Below the pieces are notes generated by a model, which did not search any database, was not told the origin of the DNA, and worked only from the letters and a program-made list of their open reading frames with translations. A DNA stretch of 64,000 nucleotides from Fremontodendron californicum (Eukaryota > Streptophyta > Magnoliopsida > Malvales > Malvaceae), in contig JAULJL010000003.1 of the NCBI GenBank assembly GCA_030761205.1, positions 29,828,123-29,892,122 of the forward strand, read 5' to 3'. The translations under genes were made by a program, and so were the position numbers. Every line of letters begins with the position of its first letter. The first letter of the stretch is position 1. Below, piece by piece: positions 13,701-25,237 of this stretch.

Positions 13701-15198
13701 GAGTTAATAGCACCAATAGTCCCCGAACTGTAGGGCATATTTTATATTGGTCCCTAAGCTTCAAAACGTATCAAATTGGTCCTTACTTACAAGTATCATA
13801 ACAAATTGGTCTCTTCCGTTAGCTTTTCCGTTACCTTTACTGTAGCAATCAGCTTAATAACACGTGTCATCAGCTGATTGCACCACATTTCTCATCATTT
13901 TTTTTCCTTTTTCTTTATTTCTTTATTATTTTTTCTTTGATATTTTTTAGTAAATAAATGTAAATAAATATTTTTTATAAAATTAATATAAATAAATATT
14001 TATATTTTATAAATTATTTAATTATTAAAAAATTAATTTAAATTATTATTTATCTTTTGTATTTATTTATAAATAATAATAAAGAAAAAGGGAAAATGAA
14101 AACATTAATAAATACAAAAGATAAATAATAATTTAAATTAATTTCTTAATAATTAATAATTTATAAAATATAAATATTTATTTACATTAATTTTATAAAA
14201 AATATTTTTCTTTTTCTTTTTCTTCTTTCTTCTTTCTTCTTTCTTTCTTTTTTTTTTCTTTTTATAAATAAATTAATTTCGTAAAAATTAAATATTTATA
14301 AATATAAAATATTTATTTACATTCATTTATTAAAAATATATTTTTTACTTTTTTATTTTCCTTTTCTTTCTTTCTTTTTTCCTTCCTTTTTTTCCTCTTT
14401 TCTTATAAAATTAATGTAAATAAAATATTTTATATTTTAAAAATTAATTTAAATTATAATATGAATTATTATTTATTTATATTTATTTACAAACAAGAGA
14501 AAAAGGGAAAAGATAAGAAAGGAAAAAAAACTTATAAATATAAAATAAATATTTTATATTTGTAAATTATTTAATTTTTAGAAAGTTAATTTAATTTAAA
14601 ATATAATATAATATACTTATATATATATTGTATTTGTTTATAAAGAAGAGAAAAAAGAAGAAAGGGAAGAAAAAAATAAAAAATATTTTTATAAAATTAA
14701 TGTAAATAAATAGTTTTATATATTTTTTAATTATTTGATTATTACAATATTAATTTAAATTATAATATAAATTATTATTTAGTTTTTAATATTTATTTAT
14801 AAAGAATAGAAAAGCAACAAAAAAAAAAGGAAAAAACGAAAAAATTAAAAATATTTTTTATAAAATTAAAGTAAATAAATATTTCATACTTTTTAAATTA
14901 ATTATATTTAAAAATAATAATTTTAATTTATAATATGAATTATTTATTTTGTATTTATTTATAAAAAAATAATAAAAAAATAAAGAAAAAAGAAAAAAAA
15001 TGCAGAGGCAAGTTGGAGCAATCAGCTGGTGACAAGTGTCACTAGCTGATTGCTACAATAAAGGTAACAGAAAAGTTAACGGAAAGGACCAATTTGTTAT
15101 GATACTTGTAATCAAGGACCAATTTGATACGTTTTGAAATTTAGTGACCAATATAAAATATGTCCTATAATTTGGGGACTATTGGTGTTATTAACTTT
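13701..15198. mobile_element. Mutator-type MITE with 9-bp TSD
   Basis: TTCAATAAA at 13692-13700 and at 15199-15207 forms a 9-bp TSD, the length used by Mutator-like transposases. Long terminal inverted repeats of roughly 190 bp include GCACCAATAGTCCCC at the left and GGGGACTATTGGTG at the right, plus the inner AATCAGCT...ACACGTGTCA segment. The 1.1-kb interior is almost entirely A/T with repeated AAATAAATATT words and no reading frame. Confidence 0.85.
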
Positions 15199-15207
15199 TT
15201 CAATAAA

Positions 15208-17217
15208 TGGTTCAAACGCCACGCAAGTTTCTGTCAAGTAATCCAGTGTGCAAGACAAGTACAACCATGGCAGTAGACCTGTCCAGGGTATGTTGGCCGG
15301 TCAGGCCCACGGGTTGACAGTGACACTATTGAGTTGGATTTTAAATATGATTTTTCAAATTCGACTCGATTCAAGATATTATTTTATTACAAATAAAATT
15401 AGTATTTATTTTTTATTTTAAAATATTAATATAATAAAATATATTTTTTAATATTTTAATATTGTTAGGTTCAATCTAAACTTGGACTTAACATTTAAAG
15501 ATACTAATTGGATTTTGTTTGACTCATGAACATTTTTAAGTGATGAGACTCATTTTTAACAATGATATTGTCATTTATCAAATTATGGATTTGGACTCTC
15601 TTCATTTACTTCAAAAAATTAAGGGTGTATTGATAAATCATTAAAAAAAAAAAAATAGATCATTGAAAATTAAAATGTTTTAATTTTTTTTTTAATGCGT
15701 TTGATTTATATTTAGAAACGGCTCAATGGAAGATTTTCAATGAAAAAGTATTAAAAATGCTAAGTAACTTTTAGCTAGTTAATGTATTAAGTCAATTTCA
15801 TTTAAAAAATATTATTTAATTACATTAATCTTTTTTTTTCTTCTTTTAGCTATATATTTATTCTTTTCTTTTTAATTTTTACCAAGCTAAAATAATTATA
15901 AAATCATATCTCTTTTTTATAAAAATAAAATTATTAAAAATCTATTAAACATTTATTTTTCAATAACATACCAAACAAATTATATATTATAAATTCAATA
16001 TTTAAAATTTTCAAAATTAAAATTCAATACTTAAATTTTTAATGTCAATTTATCAAAACAGCCATAAATCTTCCTATACTTATTAAATGTTGCTTTTCGT
16101 GTTTCTAATCAATGAGCATCATTAAATAGATGATATGGCTACTTTGTAGTAACACATCGGTCTAATTGTATACGTGAAAAATTAGTTTATTTATTGAAAA
16201 ACAAACTTATTCTTTTAATAAATTTTGAAATTAATTAAAAATTATTAAAAAAATAATTTTTTTATATGCAAAAAAATAAAAATGGTTTCAGATATACGAG
16301 TACGGGTGAAAAAATATTAGCATCTTTATAATGTTCATTCAAAGAACTATATCGATTAATAGTATGTTATTTTTTTTCTTAATAAAATGATTTTAATTTA
16401 ATATTAAAAAATAATTCTCTTTAAATTTTTTACTGAGACCATCTTTTTTATGTTTTTCTTTTACTCACGTAAATATACTTATTTGATTGATTGAAAAAAT
16501 AAATAAAGAGAATTAAACTAATAATAATGAATAAGGTTTAAACTAAAAGTGTTATCAAATTTATCATATTTAACTACCAATTTACAACTTCTAAAAAGGG
16601 GCCAAATTGAAAATTTTTGAAATGATCAAACATATTTTTACCTCATTTTCAAGTAATGATACAAGGTATTTCAAAAGTCTTAATATTTTTTAGGGAAGTC
16701 AAGATCCCTGCTTGTCCTTCTTAACTACGCCCCGAGTGAGAGCAATGGACTGAGAGAAGTTAGAGAGAGAGAAAAAAGAAATTAAAGAATAAATTTATTT
16801 AAAAGAAAAAAAAATTTAAAAAACAAATGTTACAAATGAGTTTTAAATTTTATAATTATATAATTTTTCATATTATTCATGACGCCACGTGTTGCTGGTA
16901 GGCACTTAACGCTTGATTGACGGTTCTATTGATAGAATGACCAAAATGTTATTACTTTTTAAGTTTAAAAATTAAGAAGTGACTTTTGAAATTATAAGAA
17001 CCAGAATTATATATGATTCAAACTTTAGGAACCAAATTATATATATGTGTGGAGGTCTAAGGATTTCTCTATTCGATTGTTGTGATGTACGTCTCTTTTC
17101 TATCCCATATCGATTGTCAAAGTATGTGGTATGTGAGTTATAAAGGATTTCACATTTAACAAAATCATCATGATTCTCTGATTGAAAAAAAAAAAAACTT
17201 TAGGAACACAGGTGTTA
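15208..17217. other. AT-rich intergenic DNA with a hAT MITE end fragment
   Basis: At 15274 a TAGACCTGTCCAGG-type terminus with GGCC-rich sub-terminal DNA resembles the MITE ends at 534 and 18095, but no partner end or TSD was found, so it is treated as a fragment. The remainder is A/T-rich with no gene seen. Confidence 0.4.
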
Positions 17218-17760
17218 CTTGTTGGGGATAGCTTTCCGTCAAGTCCAAAATGGCCCTATCACAGGCCCAATCCTCCAGGCCTAGTACCATCAGGGAATTG
17301 GGTCAAGGCTTGGACCATCTGGACCACATTTGGCCGAGTATGACTTGAGTGTAGGAAACCCAATTCCTATCAAATTGCTGGACTCACAAGATGGTTTCAC
17401 ATGGCACGATTAGGGCCGTCCATTGGTCTTTAAATTTGAAATTATTCAGTTGCAATGGGACAAGATCCCACCAGACTCTCCAACTAAACTGCAATCCAGA
17501 CCATCCCCTTCAACAAGATTCGTCCCTCTCTGCTTACACTCTTTACTTTGTGCCTACTTCATTTTCTTACATTACTTATTATACTTGGAGGGATTCTGAG
17601 GTGAGCGTCGGAGCACGACCCAACCGAAAATCTTCGGTGCCTACCTTACTTTGGTCTCTTTTTGCAAATCAAACATCATCCACATCCACATTGAAAGATC
17701 ACTTTAGTATTTAACCTGCACTCACTTTACGGCCACACCTTCAGGACATATCCTAATCTT
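17218..17760. repeat. Possible LTR remnant
   Basis: This segment is less AT-rich than its surroundings and contains a GGTGAGCGTCGGAGCACGACC phrase near 17600, of a kind often found in the R-U5 part of plant gypsy LTRs. The 107-residue forward frame at 17391-17714 shows no domain and is read as non-coding. Boundaries are uncertain. Confidence 0.3.
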
Positions 17761-18094
17761 AAACCTTAAACCAAACTTTAAATATTGAACCAATTGGATT
17801 AAGTCGAGTTTTTACGGAAAGGTGTAGTTAATCATGCTTATCAATTGAGTTATGTTTTGATCACTTTAATACCAAAAAATGAAATATATATCGGGTGCAT
17901 ACATATACGTAAAATTAAAACAAAGATGCCATATTGAAAGAATTAAGGAGGTTGAAAGGGAAATGTTAAACTCAACTCAATGGGCAACCCTTATTTTCAG
18001 TATGTAAAGTGGTTTTGGTGCTTTAGGAACTGACCGAAAAGGAGAAGTTTTTCCTTTGAAAAAGAAAACTATTCCCATTAGTTATGGTCTAGAT

Positions 18095-18102
18095 TAGACC
18101 TG
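18095..18102. mobile_element. Left end of a hAT MITE split by element A
   Basis: TAGACCTG is the first 8 bp of a MITE whose remainder is 27274-27532. The MITE TSD GTCTAGAT lies at 18087-18094 and again at 27533-27540. The last five bases (ACCTG) also serve as the TSD of element A. Confidence 0.85.
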
Positions 18103-18308
18103 TGATGCACCCAAAAGAGTGTATCTTATTTAACCTTGCACTAAAAAGATCAATTGTAAGTATAATGATTAGCAAGGGTCGAGTCCTCAGGGATTGGGTT
18201 TTAATTTATGAGTTATTAGTTTATAACTTACGTTCAAAGAAAACAATAAAAGAAAAGGGGTTTTTGAAGCCAGATTTAAACTAAGTAAATAATAAGAATA
18301 AGATGCAA

Positions 18309-18453
18309 GGCGGTATAACCAGCCAATAAAAATATATATACTAAATTAGGCGGTATAACCAGCCAATAAAAATATATATACTAAATTAGGCGGTATAACC
18401 AGCCAATAAAAATAAAACAAAGTTAATATACAAATTAGGCGGTATAACCAGCC
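18309..18453 (-). repeat. Four hairpin motifs in the LTR (element A)
   Basis: GGCTGGTTATACCGCC (minus strand) occurs at 18309-18324, 18349-18364, 18389-18404 and 18438-18453, spaced 40-49 bp. The RNA can fold GGC-bulged U-GGT with ACC-GCC around a UAU loop. The same set recurs in the 5' LTR at 25444, 25484, 25524 and 25573, downstream of the TATA box, so it should be in the transcript leader. Confidence 0.8.
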
Positions 18454-19302
18454 AATAAAAATAAATATAAAAAATAAGCAAACTAAAAGTAAGAAAACAA
18501 GTAAGTAAGAAGAATTAAATATGAAAAATATGGTTAAGGTTTCATTCTCCACCACTAGACATCATTAAGAATCAATTTCAGATCTATCAATATCAACCAA
18601 CTATCAAAGTTAACAACCGTAGATAACAACAAGCTCTGTTACCCCAATCTTTCCTTAGTTTGTCGTTAAATAGAACAAGCTCTCTATTTAATCTCTAACC
18701 ATTAAACAACCTAGAATAAGCTCTCTAAATTCAATTTAATGGCAGCTTTATGATGAGAAAGATAGGTTGATCTAAGCAACAAACACATAAGCTCGGATTG
18801 TTCAACTTAGGTTATGTTCCACTTTGCAATTATTGAAAACTTAACCATAATCATTAATCACAAATTGCCACTTATGAATAGGAAATCAAGACAATTACAC
18901 GGATCAAGATTCCTAAACTAGCAATAGATAATTATCAAGATCTATCTAGTTGTACACCTAAATAAATCAAGACAACATCATGAACAATTCTTGTAGAAGA
19001 ACATAAGCAACTTTGATAGAAAATTAATGATAGATAGAATCTGAAAATCAATCACAAAACATGTCTAGGGCTTTGAAATCACCCTTAACCAAATAGAAGT
19101 TTAGCCTAGCATAGGCATTGTAAACATAAACATAAAATTAAAGAGAATCTAAGAGGGAAATAAAAGAAAGAAAGAAGAAGAAGAAAATAAAGAAAAAGAA
19201 AACTAGAGAAAAGAAATAAGAAGAAAACTTAGAGAATTTTATTACAATGGCTAATATCCTACCTATGTACAATATGATCCCTTATAATCACCCAAGGCCC
19301 TC

Positions 19303-19310
19303 TATTTATA
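19303..19310 (-). promoter_or_regulatory. LTR TATA box (3' LTR of A)
   Basis: TATAAATA on the minus strand, followed by GAGGGCCTTGG. The identical box in the 5' LTR is at 26438-26445 and is the likely element promoter. Confidence 0.75.
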
Positions 19311-20134
19311 CACATTTTGGAGGGCTAAATGACAAGAGACAAGCTTTACAAATTTCAAAGGTAGGTATAATAGGTGGGTGCATTTTCTAACAATTTTCGT
19401 CATACATGACGATTTTGATCAGCCAACTTGATGGTCGATTTTGTCAATTTTGCAGGCCTTATCTGATCACATGGTCTTCTAGAAAAATGTTACCCTATCA
19501 GTTACTGATCCATAGCCGTTGGAATCAGCTCATTTGCTGATGTGGATAAGAAGATATGGGCAAAATACGAAACCAGGTCAGCATAGACGTCATTGCACAT
19601 CAGCCAACTTGATGGTCGATTTCGTCAATATTAGAGGCCTGATCTGATCATATGGTCTTCTAGACAAAGGTTTCCGTATCAGTTACGGATCCATAGCCAT
19701 TGAAATCAGCTCATTTTCTGATGTGGGTAAGCAGATATGGGCAAAATACGAAAACAGGTCATCACAGACGTCATTGCACATCAGCCAACTTGATGGTCGA
19801 TTTCGCTAGGGAAAACGACTCCGTTTCAAGAAGTATAAAACATGAAAAAGATAGATATGCCTCTTAGCTTTGCACGGCTACAAATTTCAGCCTTATTGCT
19901 TCAGTGAAACTCCAGATATAGCTGATATGGCAAAATGTGTCGGAACTGGAACTGAACTGGATTTGCCCTTAATTCTAGTAATCTGAAATCACTCAAAGAA
20001 ACTTGTGAAAAACACCAAATTACATAAAAATATAAAAGATCATAAACACAATTAGACTAAACAATAATAACTCGTATTTGACACAAAACAATAATAAAAC
20101 ATAACTAAAAACTATATAATTATACGAGTTATCA

Positions 20135-20147
20135 CACCCCCACACTT
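20135..20147 (-). other. Element A polypurine tract
   Basis: AAGTGTGGGGGTG (minus strand) abuts the 3' LTR, as expected for the plus-strand primer. Confidence 0.8.
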
Positions 20148-22063
20148 AGATTGTTGCTAGTCCCTAGCAACGACTCAATAAAAATAAAATAAGAAAATCT
20201 AATCTAATCCACTTTCGTAGGAAATCACGGTGGCACTTAGCATGTGACACAAGCCTTTAAACCCCCAGGTGTCCCTAGTGGACGAGTTTAGTCTCGTGAG
20301 GGTTTACTAGAACGATACCCACAAACATTGAAAAATTAAAATATAAATAAACTACATATAAATAAACTACATATACTAAAAATATTTACTCCTAATCCTT
20401 TCAATACAAATTAGAGACAATATTTGAACAAGTTTTATAAACTAATCAATAGCTTAAAAAATTTCACAAAAATTCATGCTTGAATGTAAATTGTTTGAGT
20501 TAAGCCAATATTAGCATGACATATCTCAATCAAAATAGTGCATGTTCAAATTTAATCTCAACTTCTCACATGGGATACTCTCTTGATTTTCACTCTTTAA
20601 AGTAGTGGTAAAGTGTTTACACTCAATCAATCTCATGAAAACACTTCTAGCATATGCTTGCTTGTCCACCTATTCTCCACTAAAAGATTATGCAACTTCA
20701 TAAATCAAGAGGTCTTTAATCAAGGTTGTAATGGGGCCAAGGGGTTTGTAATGTAGTTGAAGAACAAAAGGATAAAGATATCACAAAGGTTCCAAAGAGT
20801 TCATAAAGTTTAGAGACATAAAAAGATTATACAAAGAAACTTCTCAAAACTCTTTACAAGTACATAGTCACCTAGGCCGGATATTCATGTTGGGCCTTTT
20901 CTTCATTCTGAACGACTTTGTAACATCTTTTTTTTTTCCCAAAATTCAAGAGATGATTCATATTTTTTTTTTTGAATGTATTTGCCAGTATTCCATTTCT
21001 TTTTTTTTTTTTTTGACTTTTCTTTTCTTTCCCCCCCACACTTATTTCTTGTTTCTAACCTAAATTTTCAATAGATCTTCCTTGTCTTTGCAACTTGTCT
21101 CAAAACATGCTAATTCATCTTTGGAACAAAGGTAAGGATATAAGTATATTTAGGTTAGGGACAAGTTATGGTTACCAAAGAGATAGCTTATTCAATGTAG
21201 GCTCAAATTGGCTCACTAGGGGTGTGTTCTCTTGGAACATCAATAAGGGATGGCTGTTTGGCCCTGGCTAAAAATCCTAATGCCTCTATCATATTCATGT
21301 TGTCACATGCATCAATATAGTCTCAACAAGGTCTAAAGCAAGTTCTAGAGAATCATGTAATCATAAGAGCACTCAAGACAGAAATTAGATTGATTTATAT
21401 AATGCATCAATCATTATAGGCTCAAAAACTCACAAGGATGATTATACAAGTCAGATTAAGTCTAAACATGCTTCTTTCTCAATCAACATATCATATTAAC
21501 ATTGGTTCATAAAAATTAGTATCAAGCTTAATTCTCATGAAAATTTTCTCACTAATAAATCTGTTTTAGACTTATGCAATTCATATCTCATCATAGTATT
21601 GAAAAGGAACTAAAACACACTAAAAATAATAATAAAGACTCATAAAAAAAATAATAGACAAAAATAAAAGAAATCCTAAATCCTTCCCCCCACACTTAAT
21701 TCTTACATTGTCCTCAATGTAAGTCTATTAACCCAAATGAAAGAATCATGTGTAAGAGAAAAGAACTAATAACATAAGAATAGGAACAACTAAGACTCAA
21801 AACGAAACAAACTCATGCAACCTAAATAATCCTAAAATACTAAACAAAAATTAACAAGTAAACATAAAAAGATTAAAATCAAACTGACAAGGTATGTCTC
21901 AAGTCTCCCTTACTCAGACCTTGTTCAGAATGAATACTTCTAAATTGCTTAAAACACAACAAATTTTTTTTTTTTTTGAAATTAGAAAAATATGTCCCTT
22001 ACCTGCAGAGGTTGCTAACCACTTATTATAACTGAGACACAACAAGCAAAATGTTAGATAATG
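20148..22063 (-). other. Long 3' non-coding region of element A
   Basis: About 1.9 kb between the LOG stop and the PPT with no reading frame. It carries two extra PPT-like tracts (minus-strand AAGTGTGGGGGG type at 21031-21043 and 21685-21698) and poly-A/T runs. It is clearly homologous to 58115-60180 of D and to 39917-41680 of B. Confidence 0.7.
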
Positions 22064-22711
22064 TCACAAAGACAAAGTGCAATCCACTCCTTGCTCGTCC
22101 ATATCTCTTTTTCTTTTTCCGAGCGTTTGCGAAACAACCGTAGCAGATAAACACTCATAAGCTTGGAGCTTTTTGAGTAAATCTTCAATGGTTGTAGCAG
22201 AAATTATGGTTCTCCTTGCCTCTGAAAACATGAATCCATTATCCACAGCATTATCTAAATATGAAAGCAAATTACTAAAATAACCATTAATATTAAGCAA
22301 ACCAATGGGTTTCTTATTTGTGACCAAAGATGACCAAGAAGCCACGCAAGCTATTTCTTCCAATGTACCCAGATCTCCTGGTAAAGCAATGAATGCATCG
22401 GCAGAATGGTACATGATTGTTATCCGTTCAGGGACACTCCAGACTTGTATTTCCTTACCCACGGTAGGTCCACAAAAACTTGTGAATAGTTTTGGCACGA
22501 TTCCTAGAACTGGACTTCCTCCGGCGTGTGCTGCTGTAGCGACTGCTCCCATTAAACCCGTACTACCGCCTCCATAAATCAAGTGGATCTTTTGTTGGGC
22601 AAGTATTACTCCAACTCTTATGGCTTCATCAGCGAATATGTTATTTTTCCCTGGATAAGCACCTCCAAAGACACAAATTTTTTTAATGCGCTGGGACGAA
22701 GTACTTTCCAT
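22064..22711 (-). CDS. LOG-type cytokinin riboside 5'-monophosphate phosphoribohydrolase (element A)
   Basis: A 215-residue intronless relative of plant LONELY GUY enzymes, which release active cytokinin bases from their nucleotide forms in the cytosol or nucleus. Visible signatures are the Rossmann-type start KKICVFGG (residues 10-17), GGGSTGLMG (47-55), an arginine in PERI (96), and the family motif at 111-119. In this copy the motif reads PGDLGTLEE: the third residue (113), normally glycine in PGGxGTxxE, is aspartate, so activity is doubtful. The lysine that normally follows the conserved arginine is isoleucine. A KRKR stretch (199-202) near the C-terminus is an addition that could be a nuclear signal. 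The start chosen is the ATG followed by ESTSSQ, conserved in all three copies; a 12-residue upstream extension is not conserved. Plant LOG genes normally have several introns, so an mRNA-derived capture is likely. Confidence 0.88.
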   Translation of the reverse strand: MESTSSQRIKKICVFGGAYPGKNNIFADEAIRVGVILAQQKIHLIYGGGSTGLMGAVATAAHAGGSPVLGIVPKLFTSFCGPTVGKEIQVWSVPERITIMYHSADAFIALPGDLGTLEEIACVASWSSLVTNKKPIGLLNINGYFSNLLSYLDNAVDNGFMFSEARRTIISATTIEDLLKKLQAYECLSATVVSQTLGKRKRDMDEQGVDCTLSL

Positions 22712-23073
22712 TTTTTTTTTCGAGTGCCTGAAAGAGAATGAGTACATGGTGTAATATATAGAGGACTGAGTAGTGAATCAGACAAGAGTAATAATGTCGC
22801 CGAAAGTGTATCTGACCTGTCAGAAGAAAATGTTAACCTAACAAAAGATTTTTGCGTGATTTCAGGAAGAAAATCAAAAAGAGAAGAAAAAATCAACCGT
22901 AAAAGACAAATAAAAAAAAAACGAGAATAATTACACAAATCGAACAACACGTAAATTAAACCAAAATAAAGTTATTGCAAATCAAACCAAAAGCTGAGAA
23001 GTCGTTTATTGTAGTTGTGATTGTGGCTCACATCTTCCTCTGGTTTTACGTCCAGAAACGGCTTAAACGCCTT
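22712..23073 (-). promoter_or_regulatory. CRP-LOG spacer, candidate promoter or splice region (element A)
   Basis: About 360 bp. On the minus strand a CTATATATTACACC box and then a TTCTCTTTCAG acceptor-like site lie within 60 bp of the LOG ATG. A single copy of the roughly 123-bp repeat that is doubled in D (AGGTTAACATTTTCTTCTGA, then CACTTTCGGCGACATTATT) is present. Function is inferred only. Confidence 0.45.
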
Positions 23074-23610
23074 CTATGAGTCGATGATATGCTTCCCATC
23101 CAGTTTTCTTACAAGCTGGCAAACAGGGTCTTTTAACATCAGATTCCCAAGATGTTGCCATTCCCTTTGGAATTGCGGCCATAAATCAAGAATTTCTCTT
23201 TGTACGTCTCCACTAGGATGCGTCTCAAGAGAAAGTTGGATATTACCCAAATTCTCCTTACTCAGTCCATCCTTAATGAATTCAATTTTATCATCTCGAT
23301 TAGAGGACGGAATCCCAATAGAACGACATTTACCGTTACACGTCCATCGTGCACATTTGTGGCAATTTGAACTCATGCGCTTTGCTCGTCGCTTCTTTGC
23401 AAAAGTGCTTCTACCTGTACCTGGTAAATGCAAAACAGGAAGATATTCATCTTCACGTACCTTGGCTTCAATTATCCAACGTATGTCGTCAGGAATCCCT
23501 TTGTGCATAAGCATTCTTAATCTTTCAAGTCGAACTTGGTAAAGCTTCAGTAAAATATTTCGAGGAAAAGGAGGAAATCGTTTCTGCAATCTTGTGAGAA
23601 TATCATCCAT
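23074..23610 (-). CDS. Cysteine-rich nucleic-acid-binding-like protein, CRP (element A)
   Basis: A 178-residue basic protein, ATG preceded by a pyrimidine tract and CAG. Residues 1-62 look helical and charged. A G-R-S-x-x-A segment starts at 66, a KKRRAKR patch lies at 72-78, and a zinc-finger candidate C-x2-C-x4-C-x3-C uses C83, C86, C91 and C95. The C-terminal half (97-178) is charged and unrecognised. The order of basic patch then cysteine cluster resembles carlavirus cysteine-rich or nucleic-acid-binding proteins (Pfam Viral_NABP), which act as nuclear regulators or silencing modulators. That link is pattern recognition, not a search result. The frame is intact here with all four cysteines. 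No transmembrane segment or signal peptide is seen, so it is not an Athila env-like protein. Confidence 0.8.
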   Translation of the reverse strand: MDDILTRLQKRFPPFPRNILLKLYQVRLERLRMLMHKGIPDDIRWIIEAKVREDEYLPVLHLPGTGRSTFAKKRRAKRMSSNCHKCARWTCNGKCRSIGIPSSNRDDKIEFIKDGLSKENLGNIQLSLETHPSGDVQREILDLWPQFQREWQHLGNLMLKDPVCQLVRKLDGKHIIDS

Positions 23611-24146
23611 CCTGAAAAAAAAAATGAAAAAAATTGAAAGAGAAATTGGAAGAGAAATTTATATACAATATCAGTTTTGTGGGTAGCTGATGGAACCGAT
23701 TTAAATAATCACGGAGTACCGTTATCCGCCATTTAACCGGGGTAAAAAATTAAAAATTATATTTACATCTAGTTATTTTCAAAACGAGGATCAGAAAGAA
23801 AAACAACATAAAAAGACTCAAAAACAAAACACTCTAAATAAAATCCTAAATTCTTCCCCCCACACATAATTCTTACATTGTCATTAATGTAATGCTATTA
23901 ATCCCAAATGCAAGAATTATATGTAAGAGAAAAGAACTATTAAACAAAAGAAACTTATGCGGCCTAAATGAACTTAAAAACAGTAAACACAATTAACAAA
24001 GAAACATAAGAAATAAAAATAAAAACAATAAAAACAATAAAAGAAAAAGGAAAAGAAAGAGAAAGCAAATCTGAATATGGAAGGTTGGCAATTTCATCTT
24101 TAATTGGGCTGCCTTCCCAATTAACACTTGAGTTAGTGTTTTGAAT
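23611..24146 (-). promoter_or_regulatory. Leader of the CRP gene with conserved uORF (element A)
   Basis: Between ORF1 and CRP. A 7-codon uORF (minus-strand ATG at 23730-23732 to TGA at 23709-23711) lies in a block conserved in all four elements. Downstream is a TATATAAAT box and a T-rich tract ending in CAG just before the CRP ATG. A PPT-like tract is at 23855-23866. Confidence 0.5.
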
Positions 24147-25085
24147 CTAACCAACACCCCTTCTTGGCTTTTTAGGCTTGTGAGGCTCATACATGAAATT
24201 TCCCAAATTTATGCCTTTGAGAGGAAGCTTTCTTTGCACAACAGTGGATGCATTCTCCATTACAAGTATTATTCCATCATCCTTGGTGGTGCATATCTCA
24301 TCGAGGAATGGTGCATCTTTTGGTACTTGTTGAATGACATCCACAAACAAACTGTTTAAGGTTTCCAGCGTGTCTTGTTCATGTTCATCCTCCTTGAACT
24401 TTGCGAATCTACTAGGAAAAGGTGGAGAAGAAACATTAGTAAAAATTGGAATCTCAAACGTTACCTCAGGTGCTGAAATACTCTTATTTGGATTTGTGGC
24501 TTCATTATCCTCAAGAATAGAATCCATCTCTAATTTTGTCTCATCCTCATCTTGTTCATCATTCTTCAAGGTCACAATAGTAGTATTCTCCTTTGGGTTA
24601 ATCATTGTTTGGGCAGAGAGTTCTTCAGATCTTTGTGCTACCCATACCACCATACTACTAGTCAATTGGATCATTTGCTTTTCCAAACTCTGGATGCTTG
24701 CCCTTGTTTCCTGTTGAAATTGCAAAGTATCAGTAACAAGAGAATAGACAAGATCTTCTAAAGAAGTACCTGAGTTTTGAGTCATATGTGGTGGTTGAAA
24801 AAGATCTGGTTCTTGGGACCATGATTGATTGAAGCTAGATGGATGAGTGTAATTGGCATAAGGATCTACTTCTTGGTAATTTTTCGAGTAGCCATAATTA
24901 GTATGATCCCACCATCCCTCATGGTAAGTGTTTGAGTAATGATCATACTGTTGGTCTTGGAACACTTGATGGCCTTGACATCCTCCCATGGCAAATTGTT
25001 GAACTGGGAAGGTGAGATTGGCTTGTTGATTCTCCATGTTCATGTATGCCACCAACTCTTCAAGTGTTAGATTGCTCAATTCCAT
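24147..25085 (-). CDS. ORF1, gag-derived protein of element A
   Basis: A 312-residue protein starting MELSNLTLEELVAYMNMEN, the ATG being the first after the PBS leader and shared with D. The N-terminal third is rich in Q, Y, N and H. The middle (about 120-165) has heptad-like spacing (QETRASIQSLEKQM) that could be a coiled coil. The C-terminal third (FPSRFAKFKEDEHEQ, VPKDAPFLDEICT, VQRKLPLK) aligns by eye with the gag-protease linker of elements B and C (FPQRLQTIKN, VPSYAKFLKDMCT). There is no retrotransposon gag core, CCHC knuckle or protease. It is best described as a terminal-repeat element with a reduced GAG. Its full-length conservation with D despite many replacements suggests it is useful to the element. 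Confidence 0.8.
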   Translation of the reverse strand: MELSNLTLEELVAYMNMENQQANLTFPVQQFAMGGCQGHQVFQDQQYDHYSNTYHEGWWDHTNYGYSKNYQEVDPYANYTHPSSFNQSWSQEPDLFQPPHMTQNSGTSLEDLVYSLVTDTLQFQQETRASIQSLEKQMIQLTSSMVVWVAQRSEELSAQTMINPKENTTIVTLKNDEQDEDETKLEMDSILEDNEATNPNKSISAPEVTFEIPIFTNVSSPPFPSRFAKFKEDEHEQDTLETLNSLFVDVIQQVPKDAPFLDEICTTKDDGIILVMENASTVVQRKLPLKGINLGNFMYEPHKPKKPRRGVG

Positions 25086-25213
25086 CGTTGTTTTTTTTTT
25101 TTTTTTTTTTTTTTTCAAAATTTGATAAGAAAAACCCGTATGTACAAGAAAATAAAACTCATTAGAACTGAAAATAAGAATAAACCAAGTAACAAATAAA
25201 CTAAAGAAAATAA

Positions 25214-25231
25214 TCCCCGGCAACGGCGCCA
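25214..25231 (-). other. Element A primer-binding site, tRNA-Asp type
   Basis: TGGCGCCGTTGCCGGGGA on the minus strand, six bases inside the 5' LTR end. It is the tRNA-Asp 3'-end complement used by Athila-type elements. Confidence 0.9.
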
Positions 25232-25237
25232 AAAATT

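Larger units (their letters stand above)
18103..20134 (-). repeat. Element A 3' LTR
   Basis: 2,032 bp, TG...CA on the minus strand. It contains the TATA box (plus-strand TATTTATA at 19303-19310), two copies of a 181-bp U3 repeat, and four GGCTGGTTATACCGCC motifs in inverse form at 18309, 18349, 18389 and 18438. It matches 25238-27268 almost perfectly. Confidence 0.95.

Noticed and set aside
17391..17714. 107-residue frame near 17.5 kb
   Set aside because: No recognisable domain; composition and neighbouring phrases suggest LTR debris.
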